Below, in pieces: positions 17,863 through 27,145 of a stretch of 64,000 nucleotides of DNA; the first letter of the stretch is position 1, and each line of letters opens with the position of its first letter. The notes beneath the pieces are model-generated. The model did no database searches and was not told the origin of the DNA. It worked only from the letters and a program-made list of their open reading frames with translations. Both the position numbers and the translations under genes were made by a program. This DNA comes from Dyadobacter sp. CY312 (lineage in GTDB: Bacteria; Bacteroidota; Bacteroidia; Cytophagales; Spirosomataceae), in NCBI RefSeq assembly GCF_021390535.1, contig NZ_JAJUXG010000011.1, positions 248,001 to 312,000 on the forward strand, given 5' to 3'.

Positions 17863-18798
17863 TTATTTTCCAAATAAGCGAGACCAGAAACCTTTGGCCT
17901 TCTCTTTGGTCTCTTCGTATTTCTCCGAAGCCGCTTCTTTTAGTTCTTCGAGCTCTACTTCCGCTTTTGCTTTCAGTTCGGCGGCTTTCACCTGTGCTTC
18001 GGCCAGCTTTTCAGACGCAAGTTCTTTTGCATCTTCGTAAGCTTCCGAGGCATCTTCTTTCAGATCTGCCAGTTTTTCTGAGGCATCAGCCGTAAGTTCT
18101 TGTGCTTTACCTTTGGCTATATCAAATTTTTCAGAAGCCGCAATTTTCAGATCTTCTGCCTTTTCCGACAAGTCTGCCGCTATTTCCTGCGCTTTCACTT
18201 TACCGGCAGCGATATTCAGCTCAACTTCATTTTGTAGTTGTTCTGTTTTAGCAGAAAAACCTGTTTTCAGTTCTTCTACTTTGTCTACAACTGTATCTTT
18301 TATTTCCGTTGCTTTTTCGACCGTATCCGCTTTGGCTTCTTCCAAAACTGAGGCGGCTTCTTCTACCTTGGTTTCCGCAGCTACTGCCACTTGTTCCTTC
18401 ACCTCAGCAACCGAATCTTTCACCTCCTCTATTTTTTCTGACGCAGCAGCCTGTAATTCCTCAGCTTTATCCACAACATCCGCTTTAACTTCAGATGCAG
18501 TTTCTTTCACTTCTTGTATTTTTTCTGACGCCGCAGCTTGCACCTCCTCAGCTTTATCCACAACATCCGCTTTAATTTCAGACGTTGTTTCTTTCGCTTC
18601 TTCTATTTTTTCTTCTGCTGCGGCTTCAACAGAGGCTACCTCCGTTTCAGCAACTGCTACTGCTTCATCTTTCACTTCTTCTGCTTTTTCCAATATATCG
18701 TCTTTTGCATCAGAAACCGTTGTTTTCAGCTCTTCAGCTTTTGTATCCAGTGATTCTTTCGCATCATCATTTGGTATTGGGTCGTTTGTTGCTGCCAT
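17863..18798 (-). CDS. LEA/apolipoprotein-like amphipathic repeat protein
   Basis: About 311 residues, almost only Ala, Glu, Lys, Asp, Val and Thr, with 11-mer-like repeats (KAEELQAAASEKIEEVK, EASEKYEETKEKAKG) and a short C-terminal aromatic patch GFWSRLFGK. Start taken at Met 18798 (MAATNDP); a Met three codons upstream is possible. Two copies of a 29-residue unit (K-A-D-V-V-D-K-A-E-E-x-Q-A-A-A-S-E-K-I) are near identical, with the 87-nt spacing visible at 18459 and 18546. No signal peptide. Such proteins are expected to form long amphipathic helices and are linked with desiccation or stress protection (LEA group 3, CsbD-like). No catalytic function is implied. Confidence 0.8.
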   Translation of the reverse strand: MAATNDPIPNDDAKESLDTKAEELKTTVSDAKDDILEKAEEVKDEAVAVAETEVASVEAAAEEKIEEAKETTSEIKADVVDKAEEVQAAASEKIQEVKETASEVKADVVDKAEELQAAASEKIEEVKDSVAEVKEQVAVAAETKVEEAASVLEEAKADTVEKATEIKDTVVDKVEELKTGFSAKTEQLQNEVELNIAAGKVKAQEIAADLSEKAEDLKIAASEKFDIAKGKAQELTADASEKLADLKEDASEAYEDAKELASEKLAEAQVKAAELKAKAEVELEELKEAASEKYEETKEKAKGFWSRLFGK

Positions 18799-18892
18799 TG
18801 GGAACAATGTTTAGGTTATATGGATAAAACGGGATGAATGCGAAATCTACAAAGGAGTTTTCAACGTTGCAAACAAAGGTCAACCTTTTTAG

Positions 18893-19459
18893 CTAGGCTA
18901 ACCTTCTTATGATCAATTTTTTAACAAACTCATAAAACGGATCTGGCTGTAAAGTGCGCCAGTTGTTTAATTGAAGGGTTCCGCCAAAATTGATGTAGTA
19001 ATCCAGCCGGAACCGTTTCCATTCCTGCTCCACATGTTCCCTGAAATTAACAGCCGCAATCCAGCCATCTTCAACGTCGTCAAACCACTCTGCGTAATAG
19101 TCATCTTCTGCTCCGTGGAAGTCCAGCACGTTCTCACCCATGAGTATAAACTGATTGATTCCTTCATCAACCAGCGGATCCACAACCTGTCTTTTAAAAA
19201 ACATGATATCATTGTGCAGCGTGTCGTTCCATTCCCCAAACATCTCAATGATGGCGTACTTCTTGTTATAATCTGCAAATAGGATTTTTACATACAAAGT
19301 TTCTGAGCCTATATGATCCCATAACGGGTGAATGTAGTATCCATAAATCGCATTTTCATAATAGTCCAGATTGTAGGTGCAGCCATAAAAAGGCGAGCGC
19401 TTATCGCGGCTGGCTACGTAATGTTTTTCCCAATTGTAATACGGCTCAATTTCCTGCAT
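18893..19459 (-). CDS. Conserved protein of unknown function
   Basis: 188 residues from Met 19459 (MQEIEPYYNWEKHYVASRD); an in-frame start further upstream would run through the terminator of the neighbouring gene and is rejected. Rich in Tyr, Trp, Asp: SPFYGCTYNLDYYENAIYGY, IHPLWDHIGSETLYVKIL, KYAIIEMFGEWNDTLHNDI, INQFILMGENVLDFHG, DDYYAEWFDDVEDGWIAAVN. No signal peptide or membrane helix. I know this only as a Bacteroidota-typical hypothetical; the E-N-V-L-D-F-H-G and D-D-Y-Y-x-E-W motifs look conserved enough to suggest a structured cytoplasmic protein. Function unknown. Confidence 0.75.
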   Translation of the reverse strand: MQEIEPYYNWEKHYVASRDKRSPFYGCTYNLDYYENAIYGYYIHPLWDHIGSETLYVKILFADYNKKYAIIEMFGEWNDTLHNDIMFFKRQVVDPLVDEGINQFILMGENVLDFHGAEDDYYAEWFDDVEDGWIAAVNFREHVEQEWKRFRLDYYINFGGTLQLNNWRTLQPDPFYEFVKKLIIRRLA

Positions 19460-19503
19460 ACTTCGCGTTGCGTTGAATAGCTGATCTGGTTGTACCCAAA
19501 AAT

Positions 19504-19545
19504 AAAAAAGACTTGAACGATGTGCACCATCATTCAAGTCTTTTT
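19504..19545 (-). terminator. Intrinsic terminator of the DUF1080 gene
   Basis: Perfect stem AAAAAGACTTGAA (19505-19517) with TTCAAGTCTTTTT (19533-19545). On the minus strand it ends in a T-run followed by AT-rich DNA, 60 nt after the stop of the gene at 19604. Confidence 0.85.
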
Positions 19546-19603
19546 AAATATTATGCCTGAGTTCAAAGTGGCTCTAAACTGTGAACTCTCAATCTTTGAA
19601 CTA

Positions 19604-20368
19604 CTACAATTCCCGAATCCAGATATTTCTGAAGCTCGTTGTATTGTTGTGATCCTGAAGTTTGATTGGTCCACGTCCGTGAGGCTCAATTGTTGGCTGT
19701 CCTACATAAGGAGTTGTTCCCTGAATAGCCGTATGGTTTTGAACTAAAACGCCATTGTGAATCACGGTAATGTACGGAGGGATAGTCATCTGACCATCCT
19801 TGTTGAAATGCGGTGCTGTATAAACAACATCATAAGTCTGCCATTCACCCGGTCCAACTGTTGCGTTTACCAACGGCATTGTTTGTTTGTAAATAGAACC
19901 CGCCTGGCCGTTTGAGTATGTTGGGTTGTTGTAGCTGTCAAGTACCTGAAGCTCATATATTCCCTGCATAAAAATACCGCTGTTACCACGTCCCTGTCCG
20001 TTACCGTCCACTTTCGCAGGTGTACGCCATTCGATGTGAAGCTGGTAATCACCAAAAGTTTGTTTGGTCTGAATGTCTCCGGATTTAGGAGCTACTGTCA
20101 TAGCGCCATCTCCAACGGTCCATGGAGCCGCAGGATTACCTGCTTTTGCGGATACCCAGCTGTCAAGGTTTCTACCATCGAACAATACGATGGCATCCGA
20201 AGGAGCTGTAAAACCTGAAACTCCCGAAGCAGGCTTGCCAGGTGTAACCACGCGTGGAACCGGATTCCATAACTCACTTGATTCAGGAGTTTGCTTAGAA
20301 GGTTGTAATTGAGCGTAAGATGCAGCGGATGCCAGAATACCAGCTACGATCAGCGTAATTTTTTTCAT
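19604..20368 (-). CDS. Secreted DUF1080 (3-keto-glycoside hydrolase/lyase-like) protein
   Basis: 254 residues. Signal peptide (LIVAGILASAASYAQ), Pro-rich linker, then the concanavalin-like DUF1080 domain (about 55-254): IVLFDGRNLDSWVS, TVGDGAMTVAPKSGDIQTK, YQLHIEWRTPA, NSGIFMQGIYELQVLDSY, GEWQTYDVVYTAPHF, GRGPIKLQDHNNTTSFRNIWI. Recent work on Bacteroidota shows DUF1080 members cleaving 3-keto-glycosides in the periplasm, so that is the likely activity. Placed divergent from the LacI regulator, with a DUF1080+PA14 protein 7 kb away in the same locus, suggesting one sugar pathway. Substrate unknown. Confidence 0.9.
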   Translation of the reverse strand: MKKITLIVAGILASAASYAQLQPSKQTPESSELWNPVPRVVTPGKPASGVSGFTAPSDAIVLFDGRNLDSWVSAKAGNPAAPWTVGDGAMTVAPKSGDIQTKQTFGDYQLHIEWRTPAKVDGNGQGRGNSGIFMQGIYELQVLDSYNNPTYSNGQAGSIYKQTMPLVNATVGPGEWQTYDVVYTAPHFNKDGQMTIPPYITVIHNGVLVQNHTAIQGTTPYVGQPTIEPHGRGPIKLQDHNNTTSFRNIWIREL

Positions 20369-20783
20369 AGATCAACAATCAATTTTTATTTATTAGGAAC
20401 TATAAGGTGTAAAAAAAGTAGGATTTACTTATTCTATTAAAAAAATCGGGCAGGTCTGTTTCCCTGAATTTCAATAACCGGAACACCCTCTTTTAACTGA
20501 AATGCCAAATGTACACGTCTTGAATTGCATTTTTATTACAAATTCTAAAAATATAAATTGTAAAATCATTCCAAACACCTCCGCTCAACTATCATTTCCA
20601 TTCGTGTTCACATTCACAATCTTTTCAGAAAACAAAATACAGACAGTAAGAATCGAGAGCCCGTATATAATTTGAAAAAGAATTCTGTATATTTTTTTCC
20701 AACTTTGTTTAAAATTCTGACAACGCCAACTTACGTATCAGCTGGTAAAGATGTAATTAATTTTAACTTCGAATAGCGAACCA
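20369..20783 (+). other. Divergent intergenic region between DUF1080 and LacI-family genes
   Basis: About 415 nt, AT-rich, no open frame of coding character on either strand. It must contain both divergent promoters. I looked for copies of the CTAAAtCG palindrome found before susC and saw none, so the regulator seems not to bind its own promoter through that motif. Confidence 0.5.
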
Positions 20784-21845
20784 ATGCCAGCCAGTAAAGT
20801 GAGCAAAAAAGTATCTATACGTGATATAGGGAAAGAACTTGGAATTTCCATCACGACGGTTTCCTTCATTTTAAATGGAAAAGCGAAAGAGAAAAGAATT
20901 AGCGAGGCACTTACTAAAAAGGTCCTGGAATTTGTAAAGGAGGTCAACTTCAAACCGAACATGATGGCACAGGGATTACGGACAGGAAAGTCCAAGATCA
21001 TTTGTCTGATGGTTGAAGATATTTCCAATAACCTGCTCTTTGCACAAGTTGCGCGTCTGATCGAAGAAGAAGCCCACAACAAAGGATACAGAATCATCTA
21101 CTGCAGTACCGACAACAAGAAGGAAAAGGCCATAGAGCTGATCCAGTTGTTCAGAGACCGCTCCATAGACGGCTACATCATTACACCTCCCGAGGGTATT
21201 GAACAAGAGATACAGTCTTTACTGAATGACGGCATCCCCATTGTTCTGATTGATAGAAACCTGCCCTTGCTGAGCTGCAACCATGTCGTGATTGATAATT
21301 TCAACAGCACACATGAAGCGATCAGGCATCTGATCAGCAATGGCTTTAAAAATATTGCATTAATTACCCTGAACTCGGACCAGACACAAATGGCCGATCG
21401 CCTGGCAGGATATGTGAAAGCCATTGATGACGCAGGTTTGCAATCCTATGTGAAAAAAGTCGATTTTCATGAAAGTGACGATCACAACATTTCCGAAATC
21501 ATCTCCTTTCTTCAGGATAATAATACCATAGATGCCGTATTTTTTTCCACCAATTACATCGGAGTTTGGGGCTTGCAGGCCATTAAACACCTGAACCTCC
21601 GCATTCCTGATGATATTGCGGTGATCTCATTCGATGACCATGACCTGTTTAAGTTTTACACCCCTTCCATTACTGTAGTTGCCCAACCCGTACCCGACAT
21701 TTCCAGGCACGTTATCAGACTGATGCTCGATGCTCTGGAAGAGGCAGATCCTACCATACATGAAATCATTTTGCCCGCCAAGCTCATAATCCGGGAATCT
21801 TCCATGCGTAAAGTTGTTGTCGAAAAGCATGAATTTCTAAAATAA
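20784..21845 (+). CDS. LacI-family transcriptional regulator
   Basis: 353 residues. N-terminal LacI HTH (about 8-55): SIRDIGKELGISITTVSFIL, with the hinge-helix region before KPNMMAQGLRTGKSK. Then the periplasmic-binding-protein-like effector domain: IICLMVEDISNNLLFAQVAR, DRSIDGYIITPPEG, GIPIVLIDRNLPLLSCNHVV, PDDIAVISFDDHDLFKFYTP, ending with VVAQPVPDISRHVIRLML. It should sense a sugar released by the neighbouring enzymes and control the susCD pair 346 nt downstream, where two palindromes with the central CG typical of LacI operators occur. Confidence 0.95.
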   Translation: MPASKVSKKVSIRDIGKELGISITTVSFILNGKAKEKRISEALTKKVLEFVKEVNFKPNMMAQGLRTGKSKIICLMVEDISNNLLFAQVARLIEEEAHNKGYRIIYCSTDNKKEKAIELIQLFRDRSIDGYIITPPEGIEQEIQSLLNDGIPIVLIDRNLPLLSCNHVVIDNFNSTHEAIRHLISNGFKNIALITLNSDQTQMADRLAGYVKAIDDAGLQSYVKKVDFHESDDHNISEIISFLQDNNTIDAVFFSTNYIGVWGLQAIKHLNLRIPDDIAVISFDDHDLFKFYTPSITVVAQPVPDISRHVIRLMLDALEEADPTIHEIILPAKLIIRESSMRKVVVEKHEFLK

Positions 21846-22007
21846 TTCTTGCATAATACTACGATTCACTTTACCTTGGTGCCAAAATTTCTTCGATACC
21901 ACACTACGTCGCACACTCTTGTTATACTACAATTTTAAGTAAAAAACCACCAAATTTTATCGGAATAATAACATTTTTTTGAAAAACAATATATAATAAA
22001 GTAAAAG

Positions 22008-22021
22008 CTAAATCGTTTTAG
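22008..22021 (+). promoter_or_regulatory. LacI-type operator O1 before susC
   Basis: CTAAATCGTTTTAG is a near-perfect 14-bp palindrome with central CG (mismatch only in the inner A/T pair), the classic LacI-family operator layout. An identical 14-mer recurs 138 bp downstream, 183 nt before the susC start codon for this copy. The spacing is close to 13 helical turns and would suit looping. Confidence 0.75.
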
Positions 22022-22145
22022 TAAAAAAAGTAAAATTAGAACTTTATCAAGATAACATTTCACTTATGAAAATCTTTGACTTTTACATTTCAATATATCT
22101 CACCATCTGAACCCATTGTAAATCAGCACATTGTCCGCAATGTTG

Positions 22146-22159
22146 CTAAATCGTTTTAG
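22146..22159 (+). promoter_or_regulatory. LacI-type operator O2 before susC
   Basis: Second identical copy of CTAAATCGTTTTAG, 31 nt before the susC ATG at 22191. Binding here would lie over or just downstream of the transcription start and block expression. The copy is extended by matching flanks (G before, A/T-rich after). Confidence 0.75.
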
Positions 22160-22190
22160 CTTAACCTTATATTAACCTATCTACCAACCT

Positions 22191-25100
22191 ATGAAACAAA
22201 AAATACCGTTGCCATGTCGCAAGACAAGTGGTGGACACCTTAGGATGTTGTGCATTGGCTCGCTGACCCTTGCACTTAACCTTTCGCCAGCGATGATTCA
22301 GGCTGAAACAAGCCGGATCGTTACCCCTGCTTCCATCATCCAGCAAAAAGGAATTGAGGAAATAGTGATTAAAGGACGCGTTGTGAATGCCAAGGATAAA
22401 TCTGCGCTTCCAGGTGTTTCGGTTGTGATCAAAGGCACCTCCAAAGGTGTTACTACGGATGTAGAGGGCAACTATTCCATTACTGTGGACGGTCCGCAGG
22501 ATGTATTGGTATTCTCATTTGTAGGAAACATTACCCAGGAAGTCACCGTTGGAAACCGTTCTGTTGTTGATGTGGATCTTGCCGAAAATGCAGAACTTCT
22601 AAGTGAAGTAGTTGTAGTAGGCTACGGTTCACAAACCAGAGAAAGAACTACTTCTGCGATTTCCAACATCACAGCAGCCAACTTTAACAATTCCGGGGCA
22701 CGTAATGCTATGGACCTGATTCAGGGCAAAGTGGCTGGTTTGAGCATCAATAGAAGCGGCTCCAATCCAAACTCCGGTGTATCAATGCAACTTCGTGGTG
22801 TGACTTCACTTACCGGTGGACTTGGTCCGCTTGTTGTTATAGACGGGATTCCGGGAGGAAACCTGGATTTGCTTCAGCAGGACGACGTTGAATCGATCAG
22901 TGTACTAAAAGATGGATCCGCAGCGGCTATTTACGGTACACGTGCAAACGGTGGTGTCATTCTGGTAACAACTAAAAAGGGCCAGGCCGGTGGTGCGAAA
23001 TTCGACTACAATACTTATTTCAGAAAGGAATTCGTACGTAACCGTCTTGATTTCATGAATGCGGATCAGTTCCGTGCCAGGATTGCCGAAGGAATAATTC
23101 CTGCCAGCGCCGACTACGGAAGTACCACAGATGCCTACGACGAACTGATCAACCATGGAAACCTTTCGCAAAACCATAACCTGGCGCTGTCTGGCGGTGC
23201 AAAAGGTACCACTTACCGTGCCAGTTTATATTATCAGGATTTGCAGGGGATAGCCAAAGAAAACGGGCGTAAGCAATATGGTGGACGCCTTACTGTGATG
23301 CAGACAGGTCTTAAAGATCGTCTTACAGCACAGCTCAATCTGGCAACAAACTTTAACAGAGCCAATCGTTTGGGTGGCGGCGGATGGGAAGGTTCTCTGA
23401 TCAGAAACCCAACTTTATCATTCTACAACCCGGATGGTTCTTACTATTTCGAGCAAACCAGTACCAACGAAGTTGCCCGTTTGAAACAGGAAACAAACCG
23501 TCGTCAGCAACAGACTACTTCGGCAGATGCGAAGTTTAGCCTTGAAATCCTTCCCGGTCTTCAGGCTTCCATTTTCGGAGCTGTGCAACGCGACAGCTAT
23601 ATCGACGGAGCATATCGCTCACTTGATTCTGAATTCTCAAAAGAGAATGACGTTTATCCCAATGGTGGTTATGCCAGTAGATATACCTACCTAAGCAACA
23701 ACTACACGCTCGAACCTACAGTGTCTTTTGACAGAACTTTTGGTACCAACCACACCATTAATGCGGTGGGAGGTTATAGTTACCAATATGCCGTACAGGA
23801 AAATTTCCAGGCGAGCAACTATGGTTTCGTGAACGATATTTTTGAAGAGAATAACCTTGGAGCCGGTAATCAGCTGACTGTTGGTAAGGCTGGTATGGGC
23901 AGTGGAAAAGGCGACAACACGCTTATCGCATTCTTTGGTCGTGCCAACTACTCTTTCATGGACAAATACATGGTGTCTTTGATTCTTCGCCATGAAGGTT
24001 CATCCCGTTTTGGAACCAATAATAAGTGGGGTAATTTCCCAGCTGCTTCTATCGGATGGAACATTAGCAAGGAGAAATTTATGGAAGGCGTAAGTTTTGT
24101 GAATAACCTGAAACTTAGAGCCGGATTCGGAGTAACTGGTAACCAGGATATAGCTAACTATTCTTCGCTGGTAACGCTTGGAACCGGAGGTGTATACATC
24201 AACCCGGATGGTGAATGGAGACAAACATACGGTCCGAACAGGAACCCGAACCCGAACCTGAAGTGGGAGCGTAAGAATGAATATAACATAGGTGCTGACT
24301 TTACTGTCCTCAACAAAAGACTGAGCGGCTCGCTGGATCTTTTCAAACGTGTAACGAGTGATCTTCTTTACAACTACACGTCACAGCTACCTCCTTTCGT
24401 ACGTGAGACGATATATACCAACGTAGGTTCAATATCTAACCGCGGAGTGGAACTTACACTGAATGCTACGGCGGTAAAAGCTAAAGATTTCAGCTGGACT
24501 ATTGACGCAACAGGAAGTTATGTGAAAAATATTGCAGACGACCTTTCAAACGACGTTTATAAAGTTGAGGCAATCTCAACCAGCAGCATCGGCGGATACG
24601 GAGCATTGGGAGAAGCCATTCGTATTGAGCAGGGCGGACAGCTGGGTAATTTTTACGGAAAGCGGTTCGCAGGATTTACTGAGGATGGAAAATGGCTGTT
24701 TTTTAATCGGAACGGCGAAAAAGTAAGGTTCGATCAGATCAACAATTCAGCTGATCCTAATGTGTCTGACCTTTCTATTATTGGTAACGCGATTCCTAAA
24801 TTCAACGCATCGCTGACCAACAATTTCACATACAAAAATCTGAGTCTGCGTGTGTTCATGAGAGGCCGTTTTGACTACGACATCCTTAACACCATGGATC
24901 TGTCGTATGGCAACAAAGTATCGATTCCGAACAATTTGCTGAACAGTACTTTTGAAAAACACGCCAAACTAAACGACACCTACCAGTATTCGGACTATTA
25001 TCTTGAATCAGGAAGTTTCCTTAAACTGGACGAGATCACACTTAGCTACAATTTCAATCTGAAATCTGATCTTATCAGGAACTTACGGGTTTATGCAACA

Positions 25101-25268
25101 GGAGCAAACCTGGCCACATTCACCAAATATACAGGAAACGATCCCGACTTCGTGAATGACACAGGTTTAGGAAGAGAAGAAGACGAACAACGCCGCTTAG
25201 GTATCGATGGTCGCAGTGCTTATCCGAACACCCGGTCATTTTTGGTAGGACTTAGTTTTGGCTTCTAA
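22191..25268 (+). CDS. SusC/RagA-family TonB-dependent receptor
   Basis: 1,025 residues. Signal peptide (about 1-38, LTLALNLSPAMIQA), carboxypeptidase-regulatory-like domain (about 58-135: IVIKGRVVNAKDKSALPGVS), TonB-box-like SEVVVVGYGSQ (about 138-148), plug with VLKDGSAAAIYGTRANGGV (about 237-255) and barrel ending RSFLVGLSFGF. It should import the oligosaccharide or glycoside handled by this locus together with SusD, whose start is 11 nt downstream. Regulated by the LacI-family protein through the two operators upstream. Confidence 0.96.
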   Translation: MKQKIPLPCRKTSGGHLRMLCIGSLTLALNLSPAMIQAETSRIVTPASIIQQKGIEEIVIKGRVVNAKDKSALPGVSVVIKGTSKGVTTDVEGNYSITVDGPQDVLVFSFVGNITQEVTVGNRSVVDVDLAENAELLSEVVVVGYGSQTRERTTSAISNITAANFNNSGARNAMDLIQGKVAGLSINRSGSNPNSGVSMQLRGVTSLTGGLGPLVVIDGIPGGNLDLLQQDDVESISVLKDGSAAAIYGTRANGGVILVTTKKGQAGGAKFDYNTYFRKEFVRNRLDFMNADQFRARIAEGIIPASADYGSTTDAYDELINHGNLSQNHNLALSGGAKGTTYRASLYYQDLQGIAKENGRKQYGGRLTVMQTGLKDRLTAQLNLATNFNRANRLGGGGWEGSLIRNPTLSFYNPDGSYYFEQTSTNEVARLKQETNRRQQQTTSADAKFSLEILPGLQASIFGAVQRDSYIDGAYRSLDSEFSKENDVYPNGGYASRYTYLSNNYTLEPTVSFDRTFGTNHTINAVGGYSYQYAVQENFQASNYGFVNDIFEENNLGAGNQLTVGKAGMGSGKGDNTLIAFFGRANYSFMDKYMVSLILRHEGSSRFGTNNKWGNFPAASIGWNISKEKFMEGVSFVNNLKLRAGFGVTGNQDIANYSSLVTLGTGGVYINPDGEWRQTYGPNRNPNPNLKWERKNEYNIGADFTVLNKRLSGSLDLFKRVTSDLLYNYTSQLPPFVRETIYTNVGSISNRGVELTLNATAVKAKDFSWTIDATGSYVKNIADDLSNDVYKVEAISTSSIGGYGALGEAIRIEQGGQLGNFYGKRFAGFTEDGKWLFFNRNGEKVRFDQINNSADPNVSDLSIIGNAIPKFNASLTNNFTYKNLSLRVFMRGRFDYDILNTMDLSYGNKVSIPNNLLNSTFEKHAKLNDTYQYSDYYLESGSFLKLDEITLSYNFNLKSDLIRNLRVYATGANLATFTKYTGNDPDFVNDTGLGREEDEQRRLGIDGRSAYPNTRSFLVGLSFGF

Positions 25269-25279
25269 TATTAATCAAT

Positions 25280-26926
25280 ATGATAAATTTTAAAAAAGCA
25301 TTAAAGATTGCAGCAATTGCATTGCCTTTGTTCGCAACCACTGCCTGTACCGATCTGGAAGAAAACATATATGACCAGCTGGTAACAGACAACTTCTATA
25401 ACAATAAAAATGAGGTGCTTTCTGCTGTACTTCGCCCTTATACTCACGCCAATGCATGGGCAACTCCGGGACAGGATGGCTGGTGGCGGCTCAATGAACT
25501 TTCTGCTGATCAGCTTGCCTGGCCTGTAAAAGGTCGTCACGGGCAGGATGGTGGAAAGTGGTTTCGCCTGCATTACCATACCTGGACTCCTGATGACGAT
25601 GCCGTTTGGGGAGCATGGAGACTGATGTGGTGGGGACTCGGGCTTTGTACCGACCCGATAGAAGCTCTGGAAGCCCGTACACCTGCTGCAATGGGAATTA
25701 CCGAAACTGAAAAGTCCGCTTACATTGCCGAGTTGAAACTGCTTCGTGCTTTTCATTATATCAAGCTGATGAGCCTTTACGGAAACATCCCTACAGTGAG
25801 CAAAGTGGGAGATCCTGTGAGCCCTCCTACCCAGCCACGTGCAGAGGTTTTCAAGTTCATCGAAAAAGAGATTCTTGATAATATTGGGGCTGCACCGAAG
25901 CTTTCACAAGGCATGATTGGTCGTATGACGCAGGCTGGTGGATATGCCATGCTGGTAGAATTGTATCTGAACGCCGAAGCTTGGACCGGAACGCCGCGTT
26001 GGGACGATTGTATTGCAGCTTCCAACAAGCTGATCAACGGAGAAGCTGGTGGGCTCAACGGAGCTCCTGCGCTGGATGTAAACCTGACTGACACCTACAA
26101 ACCAGCCAATTTCCAGTCCAAAGAGATTCTTTTCCAACTGGCTTATGAGTTCAAGAAAGCGGATTTCCAGCCGCAATGGACGGGCGACTTCTTCCATTTC
26201 CAGCAACGTTTCATCTACGGAGGTGCACGAAACGGAAACGACGGTGTAGTTGTAATCCCAGGTGTATATACCACATTCAAAAACGCCGACAAACGTAAGA
26301 AAGAATGGATTCTTGAAGGAACGCAATATCAATATGCAGATCCTACAAAACCAGTATTGGCAACAGGCGGTAATGAGTACGATCAGCAGCCATTGGTATT
26401 TGTTGACAACATCCGTAAAAACAAAACGCTTCAGCCTGGTCAGGATCCGGCAGGACTTCCATCCGACATGACTCAGGGTGAAGAAAATAGCGGTGTTCGT
26501 TTCAATAAGTACAAGCTGGGAGCACTCGAAGATCCTAATTACAACGGATGTGATTGGGCTATCTACCGTCTTTCATGGGTAATGTTTGCAAAGGCAGAGG
26601 CCATCATGCGTAAAAATGGTAAAGTTGCAACCCAGGAGGCAGTGGAACTTGTGAATCAGGTGAAGCAACGTGCATTCACTACGGACGCATGGGCAACTGA
26701 GAAATATACCACCACTACGCTTACAATGGATGAGTTCCTTGCAGAGCGCGGTCGTGAATTTATTTTCGAAGGCTTCCGCCGTGATGATATGATACGCTTC
26801 GATAAGTTTACGACATCGACATGGTGGGATCATAAGCCAACAGAAGCCTACAAAAAACTTTTCCCTATACCACGTCGTCAGATTACGCTTAACACCAATC
26901 TGAAGCAAAACGACGGTTATAATTAA
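25280..26926 (+). CDS. SusD/RagB-family nutrient-binding lipoprotein
   Basis: 548 residues. Lipoprotein signal (IAAIALPLFATTAC, Cys about 23), then DLEENIYDQLVTDNFYNNKN, the usual SusD opening, helical TPR-like core (LKLLRAFHYIKLMSLYGNIP, AMLVELYLNAEAWTG), and C-terminal SusD segment FLAERGREFIFEGFRRDDMIRFDKF ending in PIPRRQITLNTNLKQNDGY, a family signature (note: this spans two nearby motifs). Operon with susC (11 nt gap). Terminator follows at 26964. Confidence 0.96.
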   Translation: MINFKKALKIAAIALPLFATTACTDLEENIYDQLVTDNFYNNKNEVLSAVLRPYTHANAWATPGQDGWWRLNELSADQLAWPVKGRHGQDGGKWFRLHYHTWTPDDDAVWGAWRLMWWGLGLCTDPIEALEARTPAAMGITETEKSAYIAELKLLRAFHYIKLMSLYGNIPTVSKVGDPVSPPTQPRAEVFKFIEKEILDNIGAAPKLSQGMIGRMTQAGGYAMLVELYLNAEAWTGTPRWDDCIAASNKLINGEAGGLNGAPALDVNLTDTYKPANFQSKEILFQLAYEFKKADFQPQWTGDFFHFQQRFIYGGARNGNDGVVVIPGVYTTFKNADKRKKEWILEGTQYQYADPTKPVLATGGNEYDQQPLVFVDNIRKNKTLQPGQDPAGLPSDMTQGEENSGVRFNKYKLGALEDPNYNGCDWAIYRLSWVMFAKAEAIMRKNGKVATQEAVELVNQVKQRAFTTDAWATEKYTTTTLTMDEFLAERGREFIFEGFRRDDMIRFDKFTTSTWWDHKPTEAYKKLFPIPRRQITLNTNLKQNDGYN

Positions 26927-26963
26927 GATTTCATTATTCCTTACACTTAACTTTTCCTGACTT

Positions 26964-27004
26964 ATCCAGCGACGGTTCCCAATCAGTTCCGCCGCTGGAT
27001 TTTG
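26964..27004 (+). terminator. Intrinsic terminator after susD
   Basis: Stem ATCCAGCGACGG with CCGCCGCTGGAT (11 of 12 pairs), then TTTTGTT. It separates susCD from the downstream DUF1080 gene, which therefore probably has its own promoter or depends on read-through. Confidence 0.8.
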
Positions 27005-27145
27005 TTAATTCTTACTTCGTTCATGCTTAGCCTTTTAAAAATTACATCAAAGAATAATAATCTGACGCGCTGAAATGTAATTTTCCAAATTCTTATATCG
27101 TAATTTGTTCCGCTTTTAATTATAACCAATTAGTTAACCTATTGT

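Noticed and set aside
17667-17873. 68-codon minus-strand frame upstream of the precursor peptide
   Set aside because: It runs through the terminator of the LEA-like gene and overlaps the peptide leader; no family signal.
18113-18814. Long Ser/Ala-rich open frame on the plus strand
   Set aside because: Exact antisense of the LEA-like repeat gene; biased codon content of the repeats keeps the opposite frame open. Composition is that of a shadow.
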